A stretch of DNA of 64,000 bases from contig NZ_MOBR01000008.1 of NCBI RefSeq assembly GCF_003732705.1, positions 372,001 through 436,000 on the forward strand. The letters are read 5' to 3'. Below the pieces are notes generated by a model. That model was not told the origin of the DNA and did no database searches. It was given only the letters and a program-made list of their open reading frames with translations. Made by a program: the position numbers and the translations under genes. Positions 1 through 11,550 of this stretch are shown one piece after another. How positions within the stretch are numbered: position 1 is the stretch's first letter; every line of letters begins with the position of its first letter. The stretch comes from Pseudomonas frederiksbergensis. Lineage in GTDB: Bacteria; Pseudomonadota; Gammaproteobacteria; Pseudomonadales; Pseudomonadaceae.

Positions 1-332
1 CTGTTGCTCACCAATCCAAGATTTTGCTGGTTCGATTGCGCGTCCACTTGCCGGGCCAGGTCGCGGACCTTGTCGTGTTCGCTGTCGGTAAAGATCACCG
101 ACGCACCCTGGCGCACGGCAAACAACGTCGCCACACCTTCCCCGCAACCGACGTCCAACAACGTGTCGTCCGCCGTGATGGCAAAGCCCTTGAGCAGTTC
201 GCCACTGTCGTTCAAAAACCAGCCATCGAGGATGGCGTCATGCAAACCGACGTCCCGTGGCGAGACATTGGCGACCGGCATGAGTGCCGGCAACGGCGCC
301 GGTCGCAGTCGTGCGAGCAAGCGCCGGATCAT
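1..332 (-). CDS. Class I SAM-dependent methyltransferase, cut by window start
   Basis: Only the first 110 or so codons are inside the window; the C-terminus lies beyond base 1. Reading the minus strand from an ATG at 332-330 gives MIRRLLARLRPAPLPALMPV, followed after about 55 residues by LLDVGCGEGVATLF, the glycine-rich SAM-binding motif I of class I methyltransferases, and then an acidic strand-2 end (FTDSE). The start codon overlaps the stop of the preceding glycosyltransferase as ATGA, so the two are translationally coupled. The context suggests methylation of a glycan, but the substrate cannot be read from this part. The family call is firm; the specificity is unknown. Confidence 0.8.
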   Translation of the reverse strand, partial: MIRRLLARLRPAPLPALMPVANVSPRDVGLHDAILDGWFLNDSGELLKGFAITADDTLLDVGCGEGVATLFAVRQGASVIFTDSEHDKVRDLARQVDAQSNQQNLGLVSN

Positions 333-1633
333 GCGCCCGAGGCTTCCGCAGGCAGCGCTTTGGCACGCTCCAGCCGCTGTTCGAAGAACGTCCGCAAGCG
401 CTGTTCGGTGCTGGCCTGGCTGCAGAATCGCTCCAGGCTGCGCACCGCGTGGGCTGACATCCGGGCATAGCGCTCGGCATCGGTTTTCGCCACGTCATAG
501 CTGACACGATAAGCGGTGCACAACGAATCCCAATCGGTCACGTAGCGCAGCGTGCGGTACGCCGCCCGGGGATCGTGGGGCCACGCCGTCAGCTCATCGG
601 TGGAATCGACGATGAACGCATTGTCGCTATCGACGTAGTCGGCCATCGCCGTGTTCAGCGGCGCAATCGCCGGTTTGCCGCAAGACATGAACTCCATCAG
701 CGGCAGGCACTGCCCTTCGCCGAACGAGCAATTCACCACGTAACTGGTGGCCTCGACCAACCGTTCGTAATCCATATCGGCCAGATAACCGTGGATCAGC
801 ACGATCCGACACTGGTACGACTGGTTCTTGTAGAGGTGGTGCAGCATGTCGTTCAGCGCGTTGGCGATGTCATGGTGGGTCAGTTTCAACACCAGCGTCG
901 CATCGGGCGTGTCGCGGAACGTGGTGCAGAACGCGCTGAGCATGTCCTGCCAGTTCTTGCGCCCGTCGTAGGGGTTGAACACCGACGTATAGACCACGCC
1001 TTCCAGCTGCAACTGGCAATCCTGCGGCGGGCCGTCGAACGAGAGCGGCGATCCTTCGCACAACGCGGGTGGGCCGTAAGCCCGCAAATCCGTGGTACGG
1101 CTGTCGATCAACAAGCCGCGCAGGTTCAGTTGCACCGGCTCCACCACCGCACGCTTGGTCAGTTGCTCGCCCCGAGCGGCAAAGCGGTCCCACACCGGTG
1201 CGGGAATGGCGCAGATCGGATAGTCGGCGCCCATTACGTCGCGCACGGCATTTACGGTGAAGGTCGAATGGGTAATCGCCATGCCGCAAGCACCCAGCAC
1301 CAGGCGCCAGTCGTGGCGGGGTTCGCCCTGCCAGCTTTCGGTGGGGATGGTGCTGAACTCCCAGGCGAACAACGGGAGGGTCGGGCAGGCGTAATGAATC
1401 GGCGTGCGATGGGGCGGTGAGAACGACAGGAAAATGCAGTCTTCGCCACGGCTCAGGCAATCGAAATACAAACGATCGACCAGTTCGTCGGGGTTGCTGA
1501 CTTCGATGACTTGACCCAGTCGCTCCAGCACCGGGCGGAACTCCTTGAGTACAAAATAGTAGCTGTACTCCGGCCGCCCCAGGTTCTGCTGGATGTTGCT
1601 CTTGTTGGTTTCCGAATGAATGATGATCAGCAT
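329..1633 (-). CDS. Glycosyltransferase, GT4-like
   Basis: 434 residues. The C-terminal half has the GT-B layout of group 1 glycosyltransferases: VFNPYDGRKNW (start of the second Rossmann domain), DATLVLKLT, then CSFGEGQCLPLMEFMSCGKP, the E-x7-E type nucleotide-sugar site, followed by PLNTAMADYV. The N-terminus (GRPEYSYYFVLKEFRPVLE) is nearly identical to that of the next gene upstream, so the two are paralogues from a duplication. It overlaps its neighbours on both sides (7 bp and 4 bp), giving a three-gene leftward operon. A role in building or decorating surface polysaccharide is inferred from the family and from the divergent D-rhamnan cluster. Confidence 0.82.
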   Translation of the reverse strand: MLIIIHSETNKSNIQQNLGRPEYSYYFVLKEFRPVLERLGQVIEVSNPDELVDRLYFDCLSRGEDCIFLSFSPPHRTPIHYACPTLPLFAWEFSTIPTESWQGEPRHDWRLVLGACGMAITHSTFTVNAVRDVMGADYPICAIPAPVWDRFAARGEQLTKRAVVEPVQLNLRGLLIDSRTTDLRAYGPPALCEGSPLSFDGPPQDCQLQLEGVVYTSVFNPYDGRKNWQDMLSAFCTTFRDTPDATLVLKLTHHDIANALNDMLHHLYKNQSYQCRIVLIHGYLADMDYERLVEATSYVVNCSFGEGQCLPLMEFMSCGKPAIAPLNTAMADYVDSDNAFIVDSTDELTAWPHDPRAAYRTLRYVTDWDSLCTAYRVSYDVAKTDAERYARMSAHAVRSLERFCSQASTEQRLRTFFEQRLERAKALPAEASGA

Positions 1634-3216
1634 GATGCAGTCCCCGCTTCGGCTGTCAGCGGCGTGGTTGCGCTGCTCGGGCTCAGCCCGAAAAACTGCG
1701 CCACACGCTGCTGTACCGGGGCAAAACCGCAGTAATCGCGCATGCGGTCACTCGCTGCCGTGGCCATCGCCTGATACTCCTGCGGGCGGTTCTTGGCCAT
1801 GGCGTAGCTGTCCTCATAGGCGGCTTTCAACGAGCCCCAATCCGGCCGATGGCGCAGGGTGCGATAGAGGATGCGCGCGTCTTCCGGCCAGATCGTCGGC
1901 TCATGACTGGACTTGACGATGAACCCGACCCGCTCGTCGATGTAGTCGCCCATCGCCGTGTGGTTCGGCGCGATTACCGGTCGGGCGCAGGACATGAACT
2001 CCATCAACGGCAAGCACAAGCCTTCACAGCGGGACGCGTTGACGTAGAAACTCGCCGCGCCGTAAAGCCTGGCGAATTCCTCGTCTTCCAGATAACCGTG
2101 CATGACCACCACCCGGCAGGCGAACGGCGAGAGTTGCGATAGCAAGGTAATCAGATGGACGTAGTAGGTCGACAAGTCGTTCTGGGTGATCTTGAGCACC
2201 AGCGTGGCGTCTTCGGCGTCACGCAGGGCCCAGCAGAACGCGGTGATCAGGTGGTGCCAGTTCTTGCGCCCGTCTTCAGGGTTGAACACGCTCACATACA
2301 CCACGCCGCTGACGTCGATCTCGACCCGTTCGCTGGTGTCAGGCAGCAAGGCTTGCGGGTGCTCGGCCGGTTCCATGGCTTCGCTGACGGTGGTTGCCAG
2401 CGGCAGTGGCTCGGGCAATGGTTCTGGTGCTGACTGCGGCGCGCGCAACCGGATCAGTTGCTTGCGCACGGTCACCGGCACCAGGTCGCGAACGGCTTCG
2501 CGATACCACAGCAGCAGGTAGTGCTTAGTGATGAACGCCCGTCGCCGCAGGGTCAGTGGCGGTGGCGGTGGTGGTGGCGGTGGCGCGGTGGGTTCCGGTG
2601 CTTCAACACTCAGGCCGCGGGTTTCCAGTTCCTGATGATTGAGTATCGGCGCGATCAAGCCATCGGCGGACAGGCCCATCGGACGGCTATCAATGATGCA
2701 GCCCTTGATCTGCAACGTGGTGCCCGGGTTTACCGGCGCACTCGGATATTGCTGACGCACCTCGGCGAAGCGTTCCCACAACGGGGTGGGCAGCACCAGC
2801 ACCGGGAAGTCTTCACCCAGGGTGCGGCGGATGGCCTGGGCGGTGTGGCTGGACAAGGTAATCACCCGACCATGACGGGCCAGGGTCTGGCTCCAGTCAT
2901 GGCGCGGATCGTCATCCCAGTGCTCGGAGGGGATCGAGTCATACTCCCAGGCAATCACGCACACCATCGGGCATTGCAGGTCGATCGGGGTTTTATGCGG
3001 CGGCGAGAACGACAGGAACAAACAGTCCTGACCCGCCTGTTGCAGCTGCCGATACAGCGGATCGACTTCAGCGGCCGACGACACCACATGCACCCGCCCC
3101 AGGCTTTCGAGCACCGGACGATACGCCTTGAGCACGAAGTAGTAACTGTATTCGGGACGACCGAGGCTCTGGCTGATGGAGCTGTCGTTGACGTCCGAGT
3201 AAAGAATGAAATTCAT
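1627..3216 (-). CDS. Glycosyltransferase with proline-rich inserted linker
   Basis: 529 residues, paralogous to the following gene: shared N-terminal SLGRPEYSYYFVLKAYRPVLE, LFLSFSPPHKTPI, and C-terminal VFNPEDGRKNWHHL and CEGLCLPLMEFMSCARP. It is about 95 residues longer because of an insertion near residues 200-300 that contains a run of nine prolines, a basic stretch and a PEPLPEPLPL repeat, placed between the two GT-B halves. It is the first gene of the leftward operon; the start ATG lies 440 bp from rmd on the other strand. The substrate is unknown. The insertion looks like a flexible linker or docking segment and is absent from its twin. Confidence 0.8.
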   Translation of the reverse strand: MNFILYSDVNDSSISQSLGRPEYSYYFVLKAYRPVLESLGRVHVVSSAAEVDPLYRQLQQAGQDCLFLSFSPPHKTPIDLQCPMVCVIAWEYDSIPSEHWDDDPRHDWSQTLARHGRVITLSSHTAQAIRRTLGEDFPVLVLPTPLWERFAEVRQQYPSAPVNPGTTLQIKGCIIDSRPMGLSADGLIAPILNHQELETRGLSVEAPEPTAPPPPPPPPPLTLRRRAFITKHYLLLWYREAVRDLVPVTVRKQLIRLRAPQSAPEPLPEPLPLATTVSEAMEPAEHPQALLPDTSERVEIDVSGVVYVSVFNPEDGRKNWHHLITAFCWALRDAEDATLVLKITQNDLSTYYVHLITLLSQLSPFACRVVVMHGYLEDEEFARLYGAASFYVNASRCEGLCLPLMEFMSCARPVIAPNHTAMGDYIDERVGFIVKSSHEPTIWPEDARILYRTLRHRPDWGSLKAAYEDSYAMAKNRPQEYQAMATAASDRMRDYCGFAPVQQRVAQFFGLSPSSATTPLTAEAGTASC

Positions 3217-3656
3217 GGCATCCCACGATGAAACCGCCGTCCCGGCAGCCCCACTCTATGACGGCAAAGCCACGGATCGAGTCGGCGTCTGCCGGTCGTC
3301 GTCCATCGTCTTCTTGCCCGTCTACGTTCTTGTTTTAATGGTCAGCTTCGCGGGGTTTGGCAGCGACTTTCGTATCACCCCACACGAACCTGGATAATCG
3401 TGACGAGGGGCATTCTAAACACATCCGTCGAGGATTCGTGAACCGCCCGGCGAGAATAAACAGCCCCGCGCCAACGAGAACTGACCAGTCACGGTTGGAC
3501 CTGTTGAAATTGCCGAGCAATTGGCACAGATTGGCTACCAAACAACTACAACAAAACATTTCGCCTGTCTTTCGACCAACGAATCCATCCGGTCCGTCAG
3601 ACATCTCCGTCAAGCCTGTGGGGAATGGACGAAATGCATGACCAAGGGGTCGCTGT
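3217..3656. other. Divergent intergenic region, promoter-bearing
   Basis: 440 bp separating two divergent operons. Promoters in both directions must lie here because both flanking genes head operons. I see no convincing sigma-70 pair, JUMPstart element or operator; AT-rich stretches near 3520-3560 are the likeliest unwinding region on the rmd side. No coding potential is convincing. Confidence 0.5.
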
Positions 3657-5539
<1,883 letters not shown>

Positions 5540-5542
5540 GCC

Positions 5543-6985
5543 ATGCTCATTCCTGTGATCCTTTCCGGCGGTGCCGGGACCCGTTTGTGGCCGGTGTCCC
5601 GCGAAGGGCACCCCAAGCCCTTCATGATGTTGCCCGACGGCCAGTCGCTGCTGGGCAAAACCTATCGGCGCGCGGCGGGTCTGCTCGATGGCTGGGGCGA
5701 CATCGTCACGGTGACCAACCGCGAGTATTACTTCCAGAGCAAGGATCACTACCACGACGCGCAGATGGCCCGTCATCGCGGGCACTTCCTGCTCGAACCT
5801 ACGGGCCGCAACACCGCCCCGGCCATCGCGGCGGCGGCGCTGTCGCTGCAAGCCCTGCACGGTGACGAGGCAATCATGGTGGTGATGCCGGCCGATCACC
5901 TGATCGTCAATGTCGACGCCTTGCAGAGCGCGGTCGAGCACGCCGTGACGCTGGCCAAGAGCGGTCATCTGGTGACGTTCGGCGTGGTGCCGACGATGCC
6001 GGAGACCGGTTTCGGCTACATCGAGACCGGCGCCCCGCTGGATGATAAAGGCGCGACCAAGGTCCAGCGCTTCGTCGAAAAACCCGACCTGCAAACCGCG
6101 ACCCATTACCTGGAAAGCGGCAACTTCCTGTGGAACTCGGGCATGTTCTGCTTCTCGGTGGCCACCCTGCTGGCCGAGTTGCAGCTTCACGCCCCCGAAT
6201 TGCTGGAACAGACCCGCGCCTGCATGGCCGAAAGCGCCGCCGTGGAAACCGGTGGTTGCCTGCAACAGGAATTGTCGCCGACGCTGTTTGCCGAGATCAC
6301 CGACATCTCCATCGACTACGCCTTGATGGAACGCTCGGACAAAGTGGTGGTGGTGCCCGCCGGTTTCGACTGGAGCGACATCGGTTCCTGGAGCGCCCTG
6401 GCCGCGCTGATACCGCCGGATGCGCAAAACAACCGCGCCAGTGGCGATGCGATCTTTGTCGACAGCCACAACAATTTCGTCCAGAGCGAAGGCCGGCTGG
6501 TGGCTGCCGTGGGTGTGGATAACCTGATCATCGTCGACACCGCCGACGCCGTGCTGGTGGCCCACGCCGACCGTGCCCAGGATGTGCGTCGCGTCGCCAA
6601 GCAACTCAAGGACAAAAAACACGAAGCCTATCGCCTGCACCGCACCGTCAGCCGGCCGTGGGGCAGCTACACCGTGCTCGAGGAAGGCACGCGCTTCAAG
6701 ATCAAGCGCATCGTGGTCAAGCCTGGCGGCAAGTTGTCGCTGCAAATGCACCATCACCGCAACGAACACTGGGTCGTGGTCGAAGGCATGGCCAAGGTCA
6801 CCAACAACGGCACCGGCACTCACCTGGTGGCCAAGAACGAATCGACCTTCATTGCCGCCGGACACAAGCATCGCCTGGAAAACCCCGGGGTCATCGACCT
6901 GGTGATCATCGAAGTGCAAAGCGGCGAATACCTGGGAGAGGACGATATCGTCCGCTTCGAAGACCAATACGGCAGGACGGTTTGA
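5543..6985 (+). CDS. wbpW: Mannose-1-phosphate guanylyltransferase / phosphomannose isomerase
   Basis: 480 residues, the usual length for bifunctional AlgA/ManC/WbpW enzymes. The N-terminal pyrophosphorylase signature LSGGAGTRLWPVSRE is at residues 6-20; FVEKP and GNFLWNSGMF follow in the nucleotidyltransferase domain. The C-terminal cupin isomerase domain has PWGSY and the metal-binding LSLQMHHHRNEHW. It supplies GDP-mannose to gmd. It ends one base before wzm. AlgA could also do this reaction elsewhere in the genome; the name wbpW is chosen for position within the D-rhamnan operon. Confidence 0.9.
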   Translation: MLIPVILSGGAGTRLWPVSREGHPKPFMMLPDGQSLLGKTYRRAAGLLDGWGDIVTVTNREYYFQSKDHYHDAQMARHRGHFLLEPTGRNTAPAIAAAALSLQALHGDEAIMVVMPADHLIVNVDALQSAVEHAVTLAKSGHLVTFGVVPTMPETGFGYIETGAPLDDKGATKVQRFVEKPDLQTATHYLESGNFLWNSGMFCFSVATLLAELQLHAPELLEQTRACMAESAAVETGGCLQQELSPTLFAEITDISIDYALMERSDKVVVVPAGFDWSDIGSWSALAALIPPDAQNNRASGDAIFVDSHNNFVQSEGRLVAAVGVDNLIIVDTADAVLVAHADRAQDVRRVAKQLKDKKHEAYRLHRTVSRPWGSYTVLEEGTRFKIKRIVVKPGGKLSLQMHHHRNEHWVVVEGMAKVTNNGTGTHLVAKNESTFIAAGHKHRLENPGVIDLVIIEVQSGEYLGEDDIVRFEDQYGRTV

Positions 6986-7783
6986 ATGCTGCTTAATCTG
7001 TACCGCTCGCTGTGGAATTACCGCGGTTTCATCCTCGGTAGCGTCAAGCGAGAGTTTCAAGCGCGTTATCGCAATTCGCTGTTCGGTGCCTTGTGGACCG
7101 TGCTCAACCCACTGTCGATGATCGTGGTCTACACGGTGATCTTCTCCCAGATCATGCGCGCCCGTTTACCCGGGGTGGACGATGGCCTGGCCTACAGCGT
7201 TTACCTGTGTGCCGGCCTGCTGACCTGGGGCCTGTTCTCGGAAATCACTACCCGCAGCCAGAGCATGTTTCTGGAAAACGCCAACCTGCTGAAGAAAATC
7301 AGCTTCCCGCGCATCTGCCTGCCGGTGATCGCCCTGCTCAACGCCGGCATCAACTTCGGGATCATTCTGGGGCTGTTCTTTGGCTTCCTGATAATCAGCG
7401 GACGCTTGCCCGGCATGGCCCTGCTGGCGCTGATCCCGCTGCTGATCCTGCAAGTGATCTTTGCCGCCGGGATGGGGATGATCCTCGGCATTCTCAATGT
7501 GTTCTTTCGCGATGTCGGGCAGTTCTTCGGCATCCTCCTGCAGTTCTGGTTCTGGCTGACGCCGATCGTGTATCCCGTCTCGATCCTGCCACCTGGCATC
7601 CAGCACCTGATCGGGCTCAACCCGATGACCGCCCTGATGACCAGCTACCAGAACGTGTTCCTCTACAACCAATGGCCGGACTGGCGCTCGCTTATCCCGT
7701 TGCTGGTCATCGGGCTGCTGTTCTGCGGCCTGGCGCTGCGGATGTTCCGTCAGCGTGTCGGCGAAATGGTGGACGAACTCTGA
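6986..7783 (+). CDS. wzm: O-antigen ABC transporter, membrane subunit
   Basis: 265 residues of ABC-2 type permease with about six hydrophobic segments and the conserved cytoplasmic start FILGSVKREFQARYRNSLFG and LWTVLNPL. With Wzt it exports undecaprenol-linked polysaccharide across the inner membrane. Its TGA overlaps the wzt ATG (ATGA type, 7781-7785), the usual arrangement for obligate ABC partners. Confidence 0.93.
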   Translation: MLLNLYRSLWNYRGFILGSVKREFQARYRNSLFGALWTVLNPLSMIVVYTVIFSQIMRARLPGVDDGLAYSVYLCAGLLTWGLFSEITTRSQSMFLENANLLKKISFPRICLPVIALLNAGINFGIILGLFFGFLIISGRLPGMALLALIPLLILQVIFAAGMGMILGILNVFFRDVGQFFGILLQFWFWLTPIVYPVSILPPGIQHLIGLNPMTALMTSYQNVFLYNQWPDWRSLIPLLVIGLLFCGLALRMFRQRVGEMVDEL

Positions 7784-9048
7784 TGGGGCATATACGCGTC
7801 ACTGGCCTGGGCAAGGCCTACAAACAATACCCGAATCGCTGGAGCCGCCTGCTCGAATGGCTGGTGCCGTTTTCCGGCACCCGTCATCACCTGCACTGGA
7901 TCCTGCAAGACGTCGATTTCGAGATTCAGCCCGGTGAAGCCGTGGGCATCGTCGGGGTCAACGGCGCGGGCAAAAGCACACTGCTGAAGATGATCACCGG
8001 CACCACCCAGCCCACCTGCGGGCAGATTCAACTCGAAGGTCGCGTGGCCGCGTTGCTGGAACTGGGCATGGGTTTTCACCCGGACTTTACCGGTCGGCAA
8101 AACGCATTCATGGCCGGCCAATTGCTGGGCATGCAGGTCGAAGAGATCGAAGCCTTGATGCCGGAAATCGAAAGCTTTGCCGAAATCGGCGACGCCATCG
8201 ACCACCCGGTGCGCACCTACTCCAGCGGCATGCAGATGCGCCTGGCGTTCAGCGTCGCCACCGCGCGGCGCCCGGACATCCTGATCGTCGATGAAGCGCT
8301 GTCGGTGGGCGACGCCTACTTCCAGCACAAAAGCTTTGACCGCATCCGTAACTTCCGCAAGGCCGGCACCACCCTGCTGATCGTGTCCCATGACCGTTCG
8401 GCGATTCAGTCAATCTGCGACACCGCCATCCTGCTCGAAGGCGGGCGCATGGCCATGCGCGGCAAACCCGAAGAAGTCATGGACTACTACAACGCCATGC
8501 TCGCCCAGCGCGAAGGCCAGACCGTGCGCCAGGAAATGCTCGCCAACGGCCAGGTGCAAACCATTTCCGGCACCGGCGAAGCGGGGATTCTCAGCGTGCG
8601 CCTGCTCGACGCCCAAGGGCGCTCCGTGGAAGTGGCGGAAGTGGGCCAGCCGATGGTGCTGGAAGTGCAGACCGAAGTCCGCCAGGACATCGAACGCCTG
8701 ATCCTGGGCTTCATGATCAAGGATCGACTGGGCCAGGCGATTTACGGGATCAACACCCATCGCCTGGACAAAGCCATCACCGACCTCAGCGCCGGTGAAC
8801 GGGTGACCTTCCGCTTTGCCTTCGACATGCGCCTGGGCAAAGGCAATTACTCGATCGCCTTGAGCCTGTCGCGCCTGGACTCGCACCTGGATCGTAATTT
8901 CGAATGGCGCGACTACGGCCTGGTATTTCACGTGATTAACAATCGTCAGGAAGACTTCGTCGGCTGCTCATGGCTGGAGGCACAGACCACCATCACCCGC
9001 TCCAGCGAAACGGTTGTGCAAACGGCTGACCCAGAGGTGTCGCGATGA
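7783..9048 (+). CDS. wzt: O-antigen ABC transporter ATPase with C-terminal glycan-recognition domain
   Basis: 421 residues from the ATG at 7783; a longer in-frame opening upstream runs through wzm and is not the gene. Walker A GVNGAGKST is at about residues 58-66, the ABC signature YSSGMQMRLAFSVA near 150 and Walker B ILIVDEALSVGDA near 168. Residues from about 260 onward form a Wzt-C type beta-sandwich (ISGTGEAGILSVRLLDAQG, then YGINTHR), which in this family recognises the finished or capped O-chain. It overlaps wbpX by 4 bp. Confidence 0.92.
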   Translation: MGHIRVTGLGKAYKQYPNRWSRLLEWLVPFSGTRHHLHWILQDVDFEIQPGEAVGIVGVNGAGKSTLLKMITGTTQPTCGQIQLEGRVAALLELGMGFHPDFTGRQNAFMAGQLLGMQVEEIEALMPEIESFAEIGDAIDHPVRTYSSGMQMRLAFSVATARRPDILIVDEALSVGDAYFQHKSFDRIRNFRKAGTTLLIVSHDRSAIQSICDTAILLEGGRMAMRGKPEEVMDYYNAMLAQREGQTVRQEMLANGQVQTISGTGEAGILSVRLLDAQGRSVEVAEVGQPMVLEVQTEVRQDIERLILGFMIKDRLGQAIYGINTHRLDKAITDLSAGERVTFRFAFDMRLGKGNYSIALSLSRLDSHLDRNFEWRDYGLVFHVINNRQEDFVGCSWLEAQTTITRSSETVVQTADPEVSR

Positions 9049-10436
9049 CCCGATTGTTGGTGGAGTGCACCTACGTCTACGAACATCCAAACGCCAACTC
9101 GGGCATTCAACGGGTGGTGCGCAACGTTATTCAACAACTGCCGGCAGCCGACGCCACGCGCGAATGCATTCCCGTGGTGATGCTCAATGGCGCGCTCTAT
9201 CAGGTAAACAGCCTGGCGCCGTTGAAAACGCCGAACGTCAATCTGACCAGCCTGCGGGTGAAGCTGGAACAGTGGGCCAACCTGTTCTGGCTGCGTCACC
9301 GCACCCTGGAACGACGCCGTCCGTTCAGTCAGTCGCTGTTCGCCCGGCGGGTGCTGTATATCGGTTGTCGCCTCTTCGCGTTTGCCTGCCTGAGTCTTCC
9401 GATGCGCTTGCTGGACCGGATGCTCAAGGGCAAGCCAATCCCCGAACGCTGCGTGCCGTTGCAGCATCGGGCCGGTGATCAACTGGTGCTGCTCGACTCG
9501 TCCTGGCACGCCAATTTTTTCCCTTTGGCCGAGCAACTCAAACGGGACGGGGTCGGCATCATTTCGGTGATTTACGACCTGATCCCACTGACCCACCCGC
9601 AGTTTTGCGACGCAGGGCTGGTCAAGGTGTTCAACGACTGGTTCGATTGGATCGCGCGCACGGCCGATGGTTATGTGGCGATCTCCACCACCATCCGCGA
9701 CCAGGTGCGCGAGGAAATGCTACGCCGCGTCGGCGCGCAACAGGTGCAGCAGCGCTGGTTCGACTATTTCCACCTCGGCTCCGAACTGGACTTGAGCGAT
9801 GCCCACTCCGAAGTCGATCGCGGCTTGCTGCAGATGTTCAAGGCGCCGGAACCGGTGTTCCTGATGGTCAGCACCATCGAGCCACGGAAAAACCATGCCT
9901 ACCTGCTCGACGCCTTTGAGCGCGCCTGGGCCGCCGGGTCCAAGGCCAGGTTGTGCATTGCCGGCAAGATTGGCTGGAAATGTGACGCGTTGATCGAGCG
10001 CATCCGCCAGCATCCCGAGCTGAACCGCCGCTTGTTCATGTTCAACGCGCTCTCGGACAAGAGCCTTGAGCACGCCTACTCCCACGCCACGGCGCTGGTG
10101 TTCCCGTCCTACGTCGAAGGCTTCGGACTGCCGCTGGTGGAAGCCATGCAACGCGGGCTGCCGGCGATGGGCAGCGATATTCCGGTGTTCCGGGAAATCG
10201 GTGGCGACTACATGGCGTACTTCGATCTGGCAGACCCGCAAAGCCTGACTGACCTGGTCACCGACATGGAGCGCACCAAGGTGTTTCCGGCACCGCTGGC
10301 CCTGGAGCATTGGCGTTGGCTGAGCTGGCGCGAGGCGAGTGCGCAATTGGTGGAGCGGATCGAACGCAACCTGAATCGCCCGGTGTCGGAGCCTGAAAAT
10401 CCGCAGCCCGAGAGTCAGCATGCGAATTGCTCTTAA
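9045..10436 (+). CDS. wbpX: Glycosyltransferase, probable D-rhamnosyltransferase WbpX
   Basis: 463 residues, GT4 fold: N-terminal GIQRVVRNVIQQL acceptor-domain start, VSTIEPRKNHAYLLDAF at the second Rossmann domain, then FPSYVEGFGLPLVEAMQRGLP with the E-x7-E pair. Position directly after wzt matches wbpX in the P. aeruginosa order. It probably adds D-rhamnose to the growing homopolymer; the exact linkage cannot be told from sequence. It starts inside the wzt stop (ATGA). Confidence 0.82.
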   Translation: MTRLLVECTYVYEHPNANSGIQRVVRNVIQQLPAADATRECIPVVMLNGALYQVNSLAPLKTPNVNLTSLRVKLEQWANLFWLRHRTLERRRPFSQSLFARRVLYIGCRLFAFACLSLPMRLLDRMLKGKPIPERCVPLQHRAGDQLVLLDSSWHANFFPLAEQLKRDGVGIISVIYDLIPLTHPQFCDAGLVKVFNDWFDWIARTADGYVAISTTIRDQVREEMLRRVGAQQVQQRWFDYFHLGSELDLSDAHSEVDRGLLQMFKAPEPVFLMVSTIEPRKNHAYLLDAFERAWAAGSKARLCIAGKIGWKCDALIERIRQHPELNRRLFMFNALSDKSLEHAYSHATALVFPSYVEGFGLPLVEAMQRGLPAMGSDIPVFREIGGDYMAYFDLADPQSLTDLVTDMERTKVFPAPLALEHWRWLSWREASAQLVERIERNLNRPVSEPENPQPESQHANCS

Positions 10437-11550
10437 CGCCCGGATCCTCCAGGCGCCGCGCACCGGCATCGGCCATTACGTCGCCGAACTGGTGGGCGCC
10501 CTCGCCTGCGAACCGGACGTCGAGCTGTCGCTGTTCCACGGCTGGGGCTGGAGCACGTCGCTGCCCGAAGCCGCCATGCCCGGCTACTCGCGACTGACGC
10601 CGCTGCTGCGGCAAATTCCCGGGGCGTATCAGGCGCGGCGCTGGCTGGCGCAGAAACGCTTCGATCAGGGCCGCTCCCAGGCAATCGACCTCTATCACGA
10701 ACCGAGTTTGTGGCCGCTGTCGTTCGACGGCCCGACGATCATCACCTTGCATGACCTGACACACCTGCATTACCCCGAGACGCAACCCCCGGCGCGCTTA
10801 CGCGAAATCGAGCGGCGACTGGCCGAGGGCGTGCAACAGGCGCGGCTGATTTTGACCGACTCGCAGTTTATTGCCGACGAGGCCCAGGACTATTTCGCCC
10901 TGCCCGCCGAGCGTTTCATCGTTGCGCCGCTGGGTGTCGCTGCGCGGTTCCATCCCCGTGAAGCCGCCGAGATCGACACGGTCCTCAAGACCCACGGGGT
11001 CGAGGCGCGTGAGTATTTCCTCTGCGTCGGCACCCTGGAGCCGCGCAAGAACCTGGCCCTGGCCTTGCGCGCCCATGCCTTGCTGCCAGAGGCGCAGCGC
11101 CAGCGATTCCCATTGTTGATCGTCGGCATGGCTGGCTGGCAGCGCGAGCACTTCAGTGAAGAGCTGCGCCAATCGTTGGCCGCCGGTTACGTGTGTTTGC
11201 TCGGCTACCTGCCCGACGAACACGTCGCGCAACTGCTGGCCGGAGCCCGGGCGCTGATTTTTCCATCGATCTATGAAGGCTTCGGCCTCCCCGTGCTGGA
11301 AGCCATGGCCAGCGGTACGCCGGTGATTCTGGTACGGCATTCGGCAATGCCGGAAGTCGCCGGGGCAGCGGGCAATTACATTGAACCGGACGATCCTGAA
11401 GGCTTGCGCGATGCCATGAGCCGACTGATCGACGATAAAACGCATTGGCAGGCATGCCGAGAAGCGGGACTGCAACAAGCGAAGCTTTTTTCCTGGGAGC
11501 GTTGCGCGAAGATCACAGCCCGCGCCTACCGCCAGGCTTTGGGAGGTTGA
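10420..11550 (+). CDS. wbpY: Glycosyltransferase, probable D-rhamnosyltransferase WbpY
   Basis: 376 residues, GT4 family, with MRIALNARILQAPRTGIGHY at the N-terminus, VGTLEPRKNLALALRAH, and FPSIYEGFGLPVLEAMASGTP carrying the donor-site glutamates. It overlaps the end of wbpX by 17 bp and abuts wbpZ with no gap. By analogy to the P. aeruginosa locus it extends the D-rhamnan chain. The name follows position and family rather than a demonstrated linkage. Confidence 0.82.
   Translation: MRIALNARILQAPRTGIGHYVAELVGALACEPDVELSLFHGWGWSTSLPEAAMPGYSRLTPLLRQIPGAYQARRWLAQKRFDQGRSQAIDLYHEPSLWPLSFDGPTIITLHDLTHLHYPETQPPARLREIERRLAEGVQQARLILTDSQFIADEAQDYFALPAERFIVAPLGVAARFHPREAAEIDTVLKTHGVEAREYFLCVGTLEPRKNLALALRAHALLPEAQRQRFPLLIVGMAGWQREHFSEELRQSLAAGYVCLLGYLPDEHVAQLLAGARALIFPSIYEGFGLPVLEAMASGTPVILVRHSAMPEVAGAAGNYIEPDDPEGLRDAMSRLIDDKTHWQACREAGLQQAKLFSWERCAKITARAYRQALGG

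Noticed and set aside
3520..3545. Sigma-54-like promoter (TTGGCACAGATTGGCTA) upstream of rmd
   Set aside because: The distance between GG and GC is one base too short for a sigma-54 site.
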